Source of the DNA: an uncultured bacterium
GTDB lineage: Bacteria > Verrucomicrobiota > Kiritimatiellia > RFP12 > UBA1067
Length of the DNA stretch: 38,481 bases
NCBI GenBank assembly: GCA_902779865.1
Contig: CACZDG010000017.1
Location: forward strand, 1-38,481
Direction of reading: 5' to 3'
The notes below the pieces were generated by a model. The model ran no database searches, had not been told where the DNA came from, and worked only from the letters and a program-made list of their open reading frames with translations. The position numbers and the translations under genes were made by a program. This document shows, in pieces, positions 1 through 8,027 of the stretch. Within the stretch, counting starts at the first letter, position 1; every line of letters begins with the position of its first letter.

Positions 1-124
1 TCTCTTGTTGCAGTTTTCATGTTCTTTAGTATACTAAAGAATACGCGCAAAGTCAAGGGGCCAGATGAATTTTTTACAGAAAAAACTCGTTGCACCCCAC
101 ACCCAATAATAAGAAAAATTCCTC
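1..124. other. Intergenic left edge with palindrome
   Basis: No gene is supported here. The notable item is the perfect palindrome at 22-41 (separate entry). On the minus strand an ATG at 20-18 follows the palindrome directly and would read M-K-T-A-T-R off the left edge. It could be the first codons of a leftward gene, but only six codons are visible and no convincing ribosome binding site precedes it. The rest is A/T-rich with no further structure seen. Confidence 0.4.
22..41. promoter_or_regulatory. 20-bp perfect palindrome, candidate operator
   Basis: TTCTTTAGTATACTAAAGAA reads the same on both strands over all 20 positions. A gapless two-fold-symmetric site of this size is typical of a dimeric repressor or activator operator. 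It lies two bases upstream of a possible leftward start codon (20-18) and about 85 bases upstream of the promoter-like sequence at 125. Which gene it controls cannot be told from this window. Confidence 0.5.
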
Positions 125-154
125 TTGCACACTACAAGCGGGATGTGATAGACT
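125..154 (+). promoter_or_regulatory. Promoter-like sequence for leader/small RNA
   Basis: TTGCAC at 125-130 is followed after 18 bases by TAGACT at 149-154 (4 of 6 matches to TATAAT). A transcript would start near 161, exactly where the run of hairpins begins. Moderate match only. Confidence 0.4.
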
Positions 155-160
155 AATGAC

Positions 161-362
161 GTTCTCCGCAAGGAGGGCAAATCCATAGTTCGAGGAACTG
201 ACTGGGAGCGTCAAGCAACGTATGTAGGCCGACATCTCTTTCCCCCCCTTGGACGCAACAATGTAGCATCAACGCTACACGTCGTTCACACAAAATACGA
301 CCAATATTTAGAAACGAACGACATGTAAGTGGAGATGCGCCCGGTCGGGCGTGTTTTCTTTT
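161..362 (+). ncRNA. Candidate structured leader or small RNA ending in a terminator
   Basis: About 200 bases without a convincing open frame but with several strong RNA helices. A GCAA-tetraloop hairpin lies at 161-178 (7-bp stem). Another hairpin is at 186-200 (AGTTC/GAACT). A 6-bp hairpin is at 262-279 (TGTAGC/GCTACA). A long helix pairs 276-287 with 316-327 (11 bp, one mismatch). A terminator-like hairpin is at 338-351, followed by a U-rich tail. The helices 262-279 and 276-287/316-327 share bases 276-279, so they are mutually exclusive, as in a switch. It could be a riboswitch or attenuator for the SUMF1-like gene at 482, or a free-standing small RNA. No known family is firmly recognised. 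It is not tmRNA, RNase P or SRP RNA by motif. Confidence 0.4.
338..362 (+). terminator. Rho-independent terminator-like hairpin
   Basis: Stem CGCCC (338-342), loop GGTC, stem GGGCG (347-351), then a T-rich tail TGTTTTCTTTTC. It lies 120 bases before the start codon at 482, so it would stop or attenuate the transcript that starts near 161. Confidence 0.6.
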
Positions 363-481
363 CATGTATTCGTTTCGAGCCTTTGGTCGGGCTTTGTGTG
401 AGTGCATAGGAGGGCTAATGCGCCCCTTTTCATGCACTGGATGGTCTGGCGGCGAACCATAGCGCGGGAAACGAATGACGT
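363..481 (+). other. Leader between terminator and SUMF1-like gene
   Basis: No open frame of note. A weak 4-bp hairpin GGGC/GCCC (412-415/422-425) followed by CTTTT resembles a second, poor terminator. No clear separate promoter for the gene at 482 was found, so the gene may depend on read-through past 338-362. Confidence 0.3.
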
Positions 482-3400
482 ATGAAAACAAAAGACAGTT
501 GTAAAGTGTGGACGGTGTTGTTGGCGCTGGTCGCCGTAACGTACGCCGCATACGGTGCGCCCACGAGATCGAAGGGCGTTCCGAGTGGATGGTTCGAGGA
601 CTTCAATGCGGCCAAGGCCGCCGCAGCGAAGGAGAACAAACACATACTCATGTGCAGCATTGCCTCCGACACATACTGGGGCAAGAAGATGTACAACGAG
701 GTGTATTCGCAGGGCAAGTTCTCCGGCAAGCTTAAAAAACAGTTCATACTCATGATGGTCGATATGGCGAGAGATTCAAAGAATCTTTCGCACGTGGCGC
801 TTGAGCAGAACATGGACTTGCGCAGCCGTTACAATGTTTGGGGAAGCGGGAACTGCTGCGTCGTTGACAAAGATGGAAACAGCCTCAAGCATTTCAGCAT
901 CGAGGGTGACGCTTTTGCCTGTTGGATAAGGGTGGAAACAGCTACCAAGGACATCCCCCCGCCGGTCAAGCAGGCGGCAGACGGAGTCAGACCCGGCAAC
1001 GCGCCAAACGTCGTCCAGCGTCCGTCCGTCAATCGTCCAACTTCGACGGGCCATGTTGTTACATCTACCCGTTCGATGACATCCAGTGCGCATCTGCGGG
1101 AAGGCAACCGACTTGCCGTCATCGGCGAATGGAACGAGGCGTTGGAGCATTTCAGGCATTCTGGCGGCAGGCTTGCCAAGATAGCCGAATTCGAGGCGGA
1201 AGGCAAGGCACCGACGGTCAAGCTTGCAGACGCGTGGTGGCTGGCGATGTCGCATGCGCCGGACGCGAAGACCCGTCTCGCGTACCAGTCCCATGCCGCT
1301 CATCTGTACAGGATGGCGCTTGCCGAGGGCGGGTTGTCCAAGGATGTGGCGGAAACGGCGGCGCAGAGAGGCGTGGAAAAGGGAACTTCGCTCTACTGCG
1401 TGATCGACCTCTCCGGCGGAGTAAATGCCGCATCCTATCCTGTCTCATATCTTGACGATGTCCCTGAAGGAGGGTGGAGCGACGAATACAAGACGCGGAA
1501 GCTCGTTTTGCGTCGCATCGAACCTGGCACGTTCATCATGGGCGAAGACCAGAACGACAAATCGCATAGCGCCACCATAACCAAGCCGTTCTACATCGGT
1601 GTATTTGAGACAACACAAAAACAGTGGGAGTTCGTCACGGGAACAGAAGGATCCAAAAAACACGTGTGGTGTAAAGGAGACATGAGGCCCGCCAACGAAA
1701 TTTCATACAGTATGATATGCGGAGCGACGAAAACAGAAGAACCTGCTTCTTTTATCGGAAGAATCCGCGCCCGTTCCGGTCTCAATCTCGGACTGCCGAC
1801 GGAAGCGCAGTGGGAGTACGCATGCCGTGCTGGCACGACGAGCGCGTTCAACAACGGCGGCAACGGTGAAGATGACATGGCCAAGTTGGGAAGATACTAC
1901 AACAATCAATCGGCCTGGCGAAATTACCATCGGAAGGAATCAATGATAGCATTTGCCAAGGCACAACAACATCCCGATGGTAAGGGTGTCTATCCAGGAG
2001 GTCTTGCCGCAGTCGGGGCATATCTGCCGAACAAGTGGGGGCTATACGACATGCACGGCAATGTTACGGAAATCTGTCGCGATTGGAACTGGGCACGATT
2101 CTTTGGCGCAGATCCCGTGGGGTCAACTACAGATGATATAGTCACAAAGCGTGGGGGAGATTGGAACTGTGGCGTAAGATTTAATGAGCACGACAAAAAT
2201 TACTTGAACGGACTTAAATCCCACTCTTCGAGCAGGATTAAACGTGATGAAGCACATTGGTTTACCGGTTTCCGTGTCTGCGCCTCCATCGGGACGATGC
2301 GCCTTGCGGCGAGTGCCGATCGCCCAGCCACACAGCCCGTATCGCCATCCACACCATCGCAGGTTGTTTCCACGACGTCCGCTCCCACGCCGGTCGTTTC
2401 CGCTCCGACCGCTTCCTTGGGTGTCAAGAAACTATATTGCGTGATCGACCTCTCCGGTGGGTCAAACGCCACATCCTATCCTGTCTCGCAACTTGATGCC
2501 GTTCCCAATGGCGGCTGGAGCGACGAGTACAAGACTACGAAACTCGTCCTGCGCCGTATCGATCCCGGTACGTTCATCAAGGGCAGAAAACAGAATGACG
2601 AATCGCGTCGTGTCACCATCACCTGGCCATTTTACATGGGAGTGTTTGAGGTGACGCAGAAACAGTACGAACTGGTGACGGGCAACAATCCGTCCGAATT
2701 CCAAGGCGCAATGCGCCCTGTCGGCAATCTGTCGTTCAACGACATACGCGGGGATGCGAAAGTGCATAACTGGCCGAATGTTCATACGGTTGACGCGAAT
2801 TCATTTGTTGGACGGATTCGTGCGCGGACAGGATTGAACATAGACCTTCCGCCGGAGACGGAATGGGAATACGCCTGTAGAGCGGGTACGACGAGTAAGT
2901 TCAACAACGGCGGTAACGGTGAGGACGATTGGGTCAAGGTGGGGCGTGTTCCCCCGAACCAATCTGAACTTGGATATCTGGAGCCGAAAAAGTTTCAGTA
3001 TGACCATAAGCCGGATGGAAAGGGCGGGTATGATTCGTATTGCACGGTAGTCGGAATGTATTTGCCGAACGCCTGGGGGCTTTACGACATGCATGGAAAT
3101 CTTTGGGAGTGGACACTTGAGTGGGCTCCTTTGGGATCGCGTGACGGAACAGATAAGGTAACCATGGGCGGATGTTGGAATAGCCCGCTATCTGAGTGTA
3201 CATCGTCTAGTTATCGTAAACATGCCCCGCATGATAAATGGAGGCAGGCTGGTTTTAGACTTTTCATTTCCGCCACAGGTGGGTCCGAGGGACATCTCAG
3301 TCAACAAAAACGGCGTGCAGATTCGGTCCCCGTAGCGTCATCTCAACCCGAAGTTCCTACTGTCCAGCCCCGCAGCAGAGTATCGTCCGACAAGCTTTAC

Positions 3401-4216
3401 TGCGTGATCGACCTCTCGGTCGGCGCTTCCGCCTCGTCCTATCCTGTTTCGTACCTAAAGGAAGTCCCCGGGAATGAATGGCCAGACGAATACAAGACGA
3501 AGAAACTCGTGCTGCGCTGCGTAGAACCGGGAACGTTCATAGTGGGCAGCACGGGGCGTCGTGCGACGATTTCAAAACCGTACTACATCGGCGTGTTCGA
3601 GGTCACCCAGAGCCAGTGGGAACTCGTCATGGGGGAGAATCCGTCTAGCATGAAGGGTGCGATGCGTCCCGTCGAGGGCGTGTCGTTCGCCACGGCGCGC
3701 GGCGGCGACGCGGATGCCGACGCGGCGTCGTTCGTGGGGCGGCTCCGTGCGCGTACCAAACTGGACGTCGATCTGCCGGTTCCGGAGAGGTGGGAATACG
3801 CCTGCCGCGCGGGCACGACGAGCAAGTTCAACAACGGGTGCGATTCGGAATCGGAGGAAATGTGGCAGCTTGGCAGGTTCTACCTCAACCAGGCACTGAC
3901 GCTGCCCATCGAGAGCGCGGGCGCGGGCGCGAATGGAACCCACCAGCGTCCCGACGGACGCGGCGGTTTCCGTACGGGGCACACTGCGGTGGGGTCGTAC
4001 CTTCCGAACAACTGGCGGCTGTATGACATGCACGGCAACGTGGCGGAAATGTGCCTTGGCGCGGAGGGGATATGCGTGTTGCGCGGCGGCTCGTGGACCG
4101 ACAGCGAATCCCGCAGCGGCACATGCTTCCTCACTTCCTCCGCGTGGAAGACGAAACCCCGCAACGTTCGCGAGAACTGGATCGGCCTGCGCCTGGTCAT
4201 CGGAATAGCGGAATAA
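482..4216 (+). CDS. Secreted thioredoxin-like protein with three SUMF1/FGE-like domains
   Basis: 1244 residues. An N-terminal signal peptide (hydrophobic stretch around residues 11-25) points to export. Residues ~35-130 resemble the thioredoxin_7/DUF255 fold but lack a CxxC. Three copies of a formylglycine-generating-enzyme-like (SUMF1) domain follow, starting near residues 304, 650 and 972. Each opens with LYCVIDLS and carries WEYACRAGTTS and LYDMHGN motifs. They are separated by Pro/Thr/Ser-rich linkers. True FGEs use two cysteines in a GGSxxCxxxxC context. Domain 1 keeps only the first (near residue 563), domain 2 only the second, and domain 3 neither, so genuine sulfatase-activating activity is doubtful. 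A structural or binding role at the cell surface is as likely. The SD before 482 is weak. A terminator-like hairpin follows at 4235. Confidence 0.85.
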   Translation: MKTKDSCKVWTVLLALVAVTYAAYGAPTRSKGVPSGWFEDFNAAKAAAAKENKHILMCSIASDTYWGKKMYNEVYSQGKFSGKLKKQFILMMVDMARDSKNLSHVALEQNMDLRSRYNVWGSGNCCVVDKDGNSLKHFSIEGDAFACWIRVETATKDIPPPVKQAADGVRPGNAPNVVQRPSVNRPTSTGHVVTSTRSMTSSAHLREGNRLAVIGEWNEALEHFRHSGGRLAKIAEFEAEGKAPTVKLADAWWLAMSHAPDAKTRLAYQSHAAHLYRMALAEGGLSKDVAETAAQRGVEKGTSLYCVIDLSGGVNAASYPVSYLDDVPEGGWSDEYKTRKLVLRRIEPGTFIMGEDQNDKSHSATITKPFYIGVFETTQKQWEFVTGTEGSKKHVWCKGDMRPANEISYSMICGATKTEEPASFIGRIRARSGLNLGLPTEAQWEYACRAGTTSAFNNGGNGEDDMAKLGRYYNNQSAWRNYHRKESMIAFAKAQQHPDGKGVYPGGLAAVGAYLPNKWGLYDMHGNVTEICRDWNWARFFGADPVGSTTDDIVTKRGGDWNCGVRFNEHDKNYLNGLKSHSSSRIKRDEAHWFTGFRVCASIGTMRLAASADRPATQPVSPSTPSQVVSTTSAPTPVVSAPTASLGVKKLYCVIDLSGGSNATSYPVSQLDAVPNGGWSDEYKTTKLVLRRIDPGTFIKGRKQNDESRRVTITWPFYMGVFEVTQKQYELVTGNNPSEFQGAMRPVGNLSFNDIRGDAKVHNWPNVHTVDANSFVGRIRARTGLNIDLPPETEWEYACRAGTTSKFNNGGNGEDDWVKVGRVPPNQSELGYLEPKKFQYDHKPDGKGGYDSYCTVVGMYLPNAWGLYDMHGNLWEWTLEWAPLGSRDGTDKVTMGGCWNSPLSECTSSSYRKHAPHDKWRQAGFRLFISATGGSEGHLSQQKRRADSVPVASSQPEVPTVQPRSRVSSDKLYCVIDLSVGASASSYPVSYLKEVPGNEWPDEYKTKKLVLRCVEPGTFIVGSTGRRATISKPYYIGVFEVTQSQWELVMGENPSSMKGAMRPVEGVSFATARGGDADADAASFVGRLRARTKLDVDLPVPERWEYACRAGTTSKFNNGCDSESEEMWQLGRFYLNQALTLPIESAGAGANGTHQRPDGRGGFRTGHTAVGSYLPNNWRLYDMHGNVAEMCLGAEGICVLRGGSWTDSESRSGTCFLTSSAWKTKPRNVRENWIGLRLVIGIAE

Positions 4217-4234
4217 TTTACCGCTTTCCACCTC

Positions 4235-4253
4235 CGCCGCCAAGATGGCGGCG
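4235..4253. terminator. Hairpin between convergent genes
   Basis: Perfect 8-bp stem CGCCGCCA / TGGCGGCG with an AGA loop. It sits between the stop of the SUMF1-like gene (4216) and the stop of the minus-strand lipoprotein (4261). No long T-run follows on either strand, so it may work as a bidirectional transcript end of modest strength. Confidence 0.45.
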
Positions 4254-4260
4254 TTCCAGC

Positions 4261-4665
4261 CTAGAGGGTTTCGACATATTTTCGTATGATTCCGAAGTCA
4301 GACCGCACAACAACGTTTGACCTTGCGCGGATGAACTTCGTCTTGCGGTCAGACACGGTTATGACGAGCGTCATGTCGTCGCGGTCGCGGAATCCGCTGA
4401 ACCCGGCGTCGTTGAACTCCCAGCTCGTAACCTTCGCCGCGATGATGAAATCGGCGTCGTCTGCCTTTTCCTTCACGACAAAACCCCTTTCGCGAAGAGA
4501 CTGCTTCAACGCCGCCTCCAAACGTGGTTCCGTTTTCTCAACGAAGAACGAAGTGCCGGATGCAAACTTCTCCGTGTGCTTTGGAATGCCCTCGTAAATT
4601 GAGCCGGGCGTCCAGCAACCGACAAGGCCGACTACGATTGAAAGAACTGTTAGAATTCTGAACAT
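4261..4665 (-). CDS. Predicted lipoprotein at the end of the murE operon
   Basis: 134 residues. The N-terminus has a short hydrophobic stretch ending in the lipobox LVGC, so Cys17 would be lipidated and the protein anchored in the envelope. The mature part (EKFASGTSFFVEKTEP..., ...LKQSLRERGFVVKE..., DDADFIIAAKVTSWEF) resembles small outer-membrane-associated lipoproteins that contain a LptE/LpoB-like alpha-beta unit, but no family can be named. The ATG at 4665-4663 lies inside the last codons of murE (16-base overlap), so it is probably translationally coupled to murE and transcribed with the division cluster. A longer open frame continues upstream of this ATG, but its composition is antisense-like and it overlaps murE deeply, so the internal ATG is preferred. 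Confidence 0.75.
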   Translation of the reverse strand: MFRILTVLSIVVGLVGCWTPGSIYEGIPKHTEKFASGTSFFVEKTEPRLEAALKQSLRERGFVVKEKADDADFIIAAKVTSWEFNDAGFSGFRDRDDMTLVITVSDRKTKFIRARSNVVVRSDFGIIRKYVETL

Positions 4666-5747
4666 ACGATGCGGTCGTCGAACGGTAGGACCTTGTCGCC
4701 TATAGTCTGGGTTGTTTCGTGCCCCTTCCCGCACACGACTACGGTATCGTCCGCCTTGGCGTGCGCAAGGGCGTAGTGGATTGCTGCGCGGCGGTCTGGT
4801 TCGACCACCACATCCGTACCTGCGGGGATGCCAACTACGATTTCGGAAATGATGTCCTCGGGACGCTCGCTGCGCGGATTGTCGCTTGTGACCACGAGCC
4901 TGTGAGCCCACTTCGCAGCAGCTGCGCCCATGAGCGGACGCTTTGCGCGGTCGCGGTCCCCGCCAGCGCCGAACACGGCCCACACCCTGCCCTTCGTGAA
5001 CGCGCGCACGGTGGAAAGGACGTTTGCGAGCGCGTCGTCGGTATGAGCGAAATCCACGAACACCTCCGCATCGCTGCGCGTCTTAACGCGCTCAAGGCGT
5101 CCCCAGCGCGGCGTAAGCGTTGGCACGGCGGCGCGTATCGCCTCGTCCGGCACTCCGACGGCGCGGGCAAGAGCCGCAGCCACAAGCACGTTCTGTACGT
5201 TGTAGCGCCCCGCGAGCGGACTCCGCCGGGATACGAAATCGGCGAAGTCCGCGTCGTGCGGCGCGGAAAATCCACATGTCACAAGGCGGAGCGGAAGCGC
5301 GGCGAGCTCGTCCGCGAGGCGACGCCCCCAGTAGCCGTCCACGCACACCACTGCCGGTGAGCCGGGATTCTCCGCAGCAAGCCGCTCGAAGAACAGACGC
5401 TTCGCCGCGAAGTACGCCTCCATCGTCTTGTGGTAGTCAAGGTGGTCTTCAGAAAGATTCGTGAACGCGCCGCCGGAGAAGTGCGTGCCGGCAGTGCGGT
5501 TCTGGTGGATTGCGTGGCTCGACGCCTCCATCACGCAGTTTGCGATGCCGTTCGCCTCCATCTCCGCATATATTTCCATCAACACCTTGTTCGGTGGCGT
5601 GGTGTAGCCCGTGGAGAACTTCCGGGCACCGGTATCCACCTCGACGGTGGTGATGTACCCCGTACGGCCAAGTGGCTTGAGGAACTCGGCAAGAACCCAT
5701 GTGGTGGTGGTCTTGCCATTGGTACCGGTGATGCCGTAAACGTTCAT
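4650..5747 (-). CDS. murE: UDP-MurNAc-tripeptide ligase MurE lacking the N-terminal domain
   Basis: 365 residues against about 480-500 for the family. MurE adds the third amino acid to UDP-MurNAc-L-Ala-D-Glu in the cytoplasm. The protein starts almost at the ATP-binding loop (GTNGKTTTT, residues 8-16). It keeps EASSHAIHQNR, TNLSEDHLDYH and the AAK lysine (Lys116, the carbamylated lysine in the family). It also keeps the C-terminal ligase domain with SDNPRSE, whose DNPR is the signature of meso-diaminopimelate-adding enzymes. The N-terminal UDP-substrate-binding domain of about 100 residues is missing. The ATG overlaps the ftsI stop (ATGA, 5747-5744), leaving no room for an upstream extension in frame. 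Its 3' end overlaps the lipoprotein start. Confidence 0.9.
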   Translation of the reverse strand: MNVYGITGTNGKTTTTWVLAEFLKPLGRTGYITTVEVDTGARKFSTGYTTPPNKVLMEIYAEMEANGIANCVMEASSHAIHQNRTAGTHFSGGAFTNLSEDHLDYHKTMEAYFAAKRLFFERLAAENPGSPAVVCVDGYWGRRLADELAALPLRLVTCGFSAPHDADFADFVSRRSPLAGRYNVQNVLVAAALARAVGVPDEAIRAAVPTLTPRWGRLERVKTRSDAEVFVDFAHTDDALANVLSTVRAFTKGRVWAVFGAGGDRDRAKRPLMGAAAAKWAHRLVVTSDNPRSERPEDIISEIVVGIPAGTDVVVEPDRRAAIHYALAHAKADDTVVVCGKGHETTQTIGDKVLPFDDRIVCSEF

Positions 5748-7567
5748 ACCTCGTCATCCTCCGGCACTTCCTCTGGAACGTCCGGCTCGACCGCTAGGTA
5801 ACGCAGCACGAACGTGGCGATTTCGCTGAACGTGGGACCGGCGCAGACGCCTCCCTGGTGGTTGAACACGGGGATGCCCTTCGCCTCGGAAGTGTCGCGA
5901 CGACGGCATACGGTTGGCTTCTGGTATGTGACGAGGATCACAACCTCAGGGCGCGAAGCAGGGACAATGCCGATGAACGAAGCGTGGAAATTGTTCTCCG
6001 AATAGCCGCGCCCCTCCTGCATCTGCGCGGTACCCGTCTTGCCGGCGATGGTGTAACCTGGCACGGCGGCCTTGCGCGCGGTGCCTCCCTTCTTCGCTAC
6101 GCCAAGCATCATCGCCCGAACCGTCCTTGCGGTTTCGGCGCGTATCGGATGTCCCACAACCTGGCGCTGGTGTTGATAGACAACGTTCTTCGATTCGGAA
6201 TTGCCGTCGTCATCGCGCTCCTCGATGCGTTCCACAATGTAGGGTTTGAGGAGCTCTCCATCGTTGCCTATGCAAGCGTATGCCGTCGCGAGCTGGATTG
6301 CTGTCACGGCCACGCCCTGCCCGATTGGCGCACGGGACCATTTCACCTTGTCCCATTTTTTCCAGTCAGGCAGAATACCTGTCTCCTCGCCTGGCAGCTC
6401 TATTCCTGTCTTGTGACCGAGTCCGAAGGCGTCCATATACGTCCACAATCTCTGCGGGCCGAGGTCGAAACCGAGCTTTCCGAACACGATGTTGGATGAA
6501 TGCACAAGAGCCTCCGTCACGCTCATGAACGGTTCCCACGTATGCGAACCGTCACCAGGCAGGCGAAAATAGCGGGAGTCTTTCCTGTCCGTATTGATCA
6601 TCGTCTTAGGCGAAACCATGCGCTCGTTTATTACGGCGCAGGCGGTGATAGTCTTCATCACGCTTCCTGGCTCGTATGATTCGGAAATGGCGCGGTTCAT
6701 GCGCTGTTCCTGGGTGGATGAGGGAAAATCTCCAGGATCGAAGTCCGGAAGCGTCGCCATCGCGAGCACCGCCCCCGTGCGCACCTGCAGTACGATGGCC
6801 CAGACGCGCTCGGCTTGATGTCGGACAAGCCCCGCCGCAAGTATCTTCTCGACCTCGTACTGTATGTTGTGGTCCACCGTGAGGTAAACGTCGCAGCCCG
6901 GCTTGGATTCAAGCGCCTTGTCCTCCTGCCGAAGAGCGCGCAGTTCATGTCCGTGCGCGTTCTTCACTCCACTGACCCTGCCCGACATCCCCTTTAGGAA
7001 CCGTTCGTATTTCAACTCTATGCCCGCGCCGCCCACGCGGTTCGTGGGATCGCGGCTAACGAATCCAAGTACCTGCGAGAGCTGGCGCCCCTGCGGATAC
7101 ACTCGCACCTGCTTCTCGTTCACCGAAAGCTCGTGTATGCCAGACACCTTCCCGTGCGCACCGTCATCGTCGGATGTCGCGAGATATACGAACCTGCTGT
7201 CGCGCCGTGCGTATGCATCCATGACCTTCCGCAGCGGAATGTCGAGCGACGTCGAAAGATTGGTGATGTTGGTCCACCGCGCGGATGCGGACACGGGCTG
7301 TCCCGGATGGCGTGGATCCTCGTTCGCGACCTTCGGATCCACATGGTATTCCCACACCGTCTTCGTGCATGCGAACGGTACGCCGCTGGACGAGTATATG
7401 CCGCCGCGCGGCGCCGCCGGGTACTTAGTAAACTTGTACGTCGGCTTCTTCTCCAATTTCACGAATCCGAAATGCAATATCGTCAGGCGCGTCGCAAGTC
7501 CGGCGACGGCACCCGCCAGTACCACCACCGGGAGCCAAAATCTGAATTTGTCGCTACGCCAGGCCAT
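5744..7567 (-). CDS. ftsI: Division transpeptidase, class B penicillin-binding protein FtsI/PBP3
   Basis: 607 residues, normal for the family. FtsI cross-links septal peptidoglycan on the periplasmic side. An N-terminal membrane segment (residues ~10-35) is followed by the dimerisation/pedestal domain, which includes PAAPRGGIYSSSGVPFA. The transpeptidase domain follows, with the catalytic SVMK (Ser302, Lys305), HSSN (the SxN motif) and AGKTGTAQ (the KTG motif). The gene follows ftsL by 21 bases and overlaps murE by four. No PASTA repeats are seen; the tail is acidic (EEVPEDDEV). Confidence 0.95.
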   Translation of the reverse strand: MAWRSDKFRFWLPVVVLAGAVAGLATRLTILHFGFVKLEKKPTYKFTKYPAAPRGGIYSSSGVPFACTKTVWEYHVDPKVANEDPRHPGQPVSASARWTNITNLSTSLDIPLRKVMDAYARRDSRFVYLATSDDDGAHGKVSGIHELSVNEKQVRVYPQGRQLSQVLGFVSRDPTNRVGGAGIELKYERFLKGMSGRVSGVKNAHGHELRALRQEDKALESKPGCDVYLTVDHNIQYEVEKILAAGLVRHQAERVWAIVLQVRTGAVLAMATLPDFDPGDFPSSTQEQRMNRAISESYEPGSVMKTITACAVINERMVSPKTMINTDRKDSRYFRLPGDGSHTWEPFMSVTEALVHSSNIVFGKLGFDLGPQRLWTYMDAFGLGHKTGIELPGEETGILPDWKKWDKVKWSRAPIGQGVAVTAIQLATAYACIGNDGELLKPYIVERIEERDDDGNSESKNVVYQHQRQVVGHPIRAETARTVRAMMLGVAKKGGTARKAAVPGYTIAGKTGTAQMQEGRGYSENNFHASFIGIVPASRPEVVILVTYQKPTVCRRRDTSEAKGIPVFNHQGGVCAGPTFSEIATFVLRYLAVEPDVPEEVPEDDEV

Positions 7568-7588
7568 TCCCCACGCCCATTAGATTCA

Positions 7589-8026
7589 TCAGCGGACCTT
7601 CCGGCGCGTGGCCCGTTTACGCAGTTGCGCACCAGGCGCAACTTGTGCCATGTTGGCTGTCGCAAGGCGCTCTTTGGCCCTTGCGACGGCAATCTGCCCC
7701 TGTACGGGACGCCCTTTCTTCATGCGCACAATCTGATCGGCACGTGGCATGTCCATCTCCAGCCCGAAACGCGTAAGACGGTCTTTGAGACGGTCCACGG
7801 CCATAAGTTCCGTCCAGCGCGACGCCACGCGTTCGCTTTCCAGTGTAAGCTGCTTGTATTGCTTCTCTGCCTGTTCCAATTCTCCGGCTATCGAAGTGCA
7901 GCGCATCCCCAGCATCCAATAGCACATCAACATGAAGAACCCCGTCACTATCAACGCGACGACTCCCGCCGAATGCACCGTGATGATGGCATCCTTCTTA
8001 ATCTTCCTTACAGACTTTCTTCTCAT
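7589..8026 (-). CDS. ftsL: FtsL-like division protein
   Basis: 145 residues with the start chosen at 8026. That ATG is one base past the rsmH stop and has AAAGGA nine bases upstream; an earlier start would overlap rsmH. The layout is a basic cytoplasmic tail (MRRKSVRKIKK), one membrane helix (~17-37) and a heptad-like coiled coil (~45-80: ELEQAEKQYKQLTLESERV), then a basic Ala/Arg-rich tail. This architecture and the position between rsmH and ftsI match FtsL, which holds FtsQ and FtsI at the septum. Sequence identity to FtsL is not recognisable by eye, so the call rests on topology and gene order. Confidence 0.75.
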   Translation of the reverse strand: MRRKSVRKIKKDAIITVHSAGVVALIVTGFFMLMCYWMLGMRCTSIAGELEQAEKQYKQLTLESERVASRWTELMAVDRLKDRLTRFGLEMDMPRADQIVRMKKGRPVQGQIAVARAKERLATANMAQVAPGAQLRKRATRRKVR

Positions 8027-8027
8027 G

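Noticed and set aside
165-250. Firm call of a c-di-GMP-I riboswitch
   Set aside because: Only two short core-like segments match. The surrounding helices and tetraloop/receptor pair are not clearly present, so it is kept as a hypothesis in the leader finding.
4666-4983. N-terminal extension of the lipoprotein frame into murE
   Set aside because: The extension is Arg-rich, lies wholly within murE in another frame, and would bury the lipoprotein signal.
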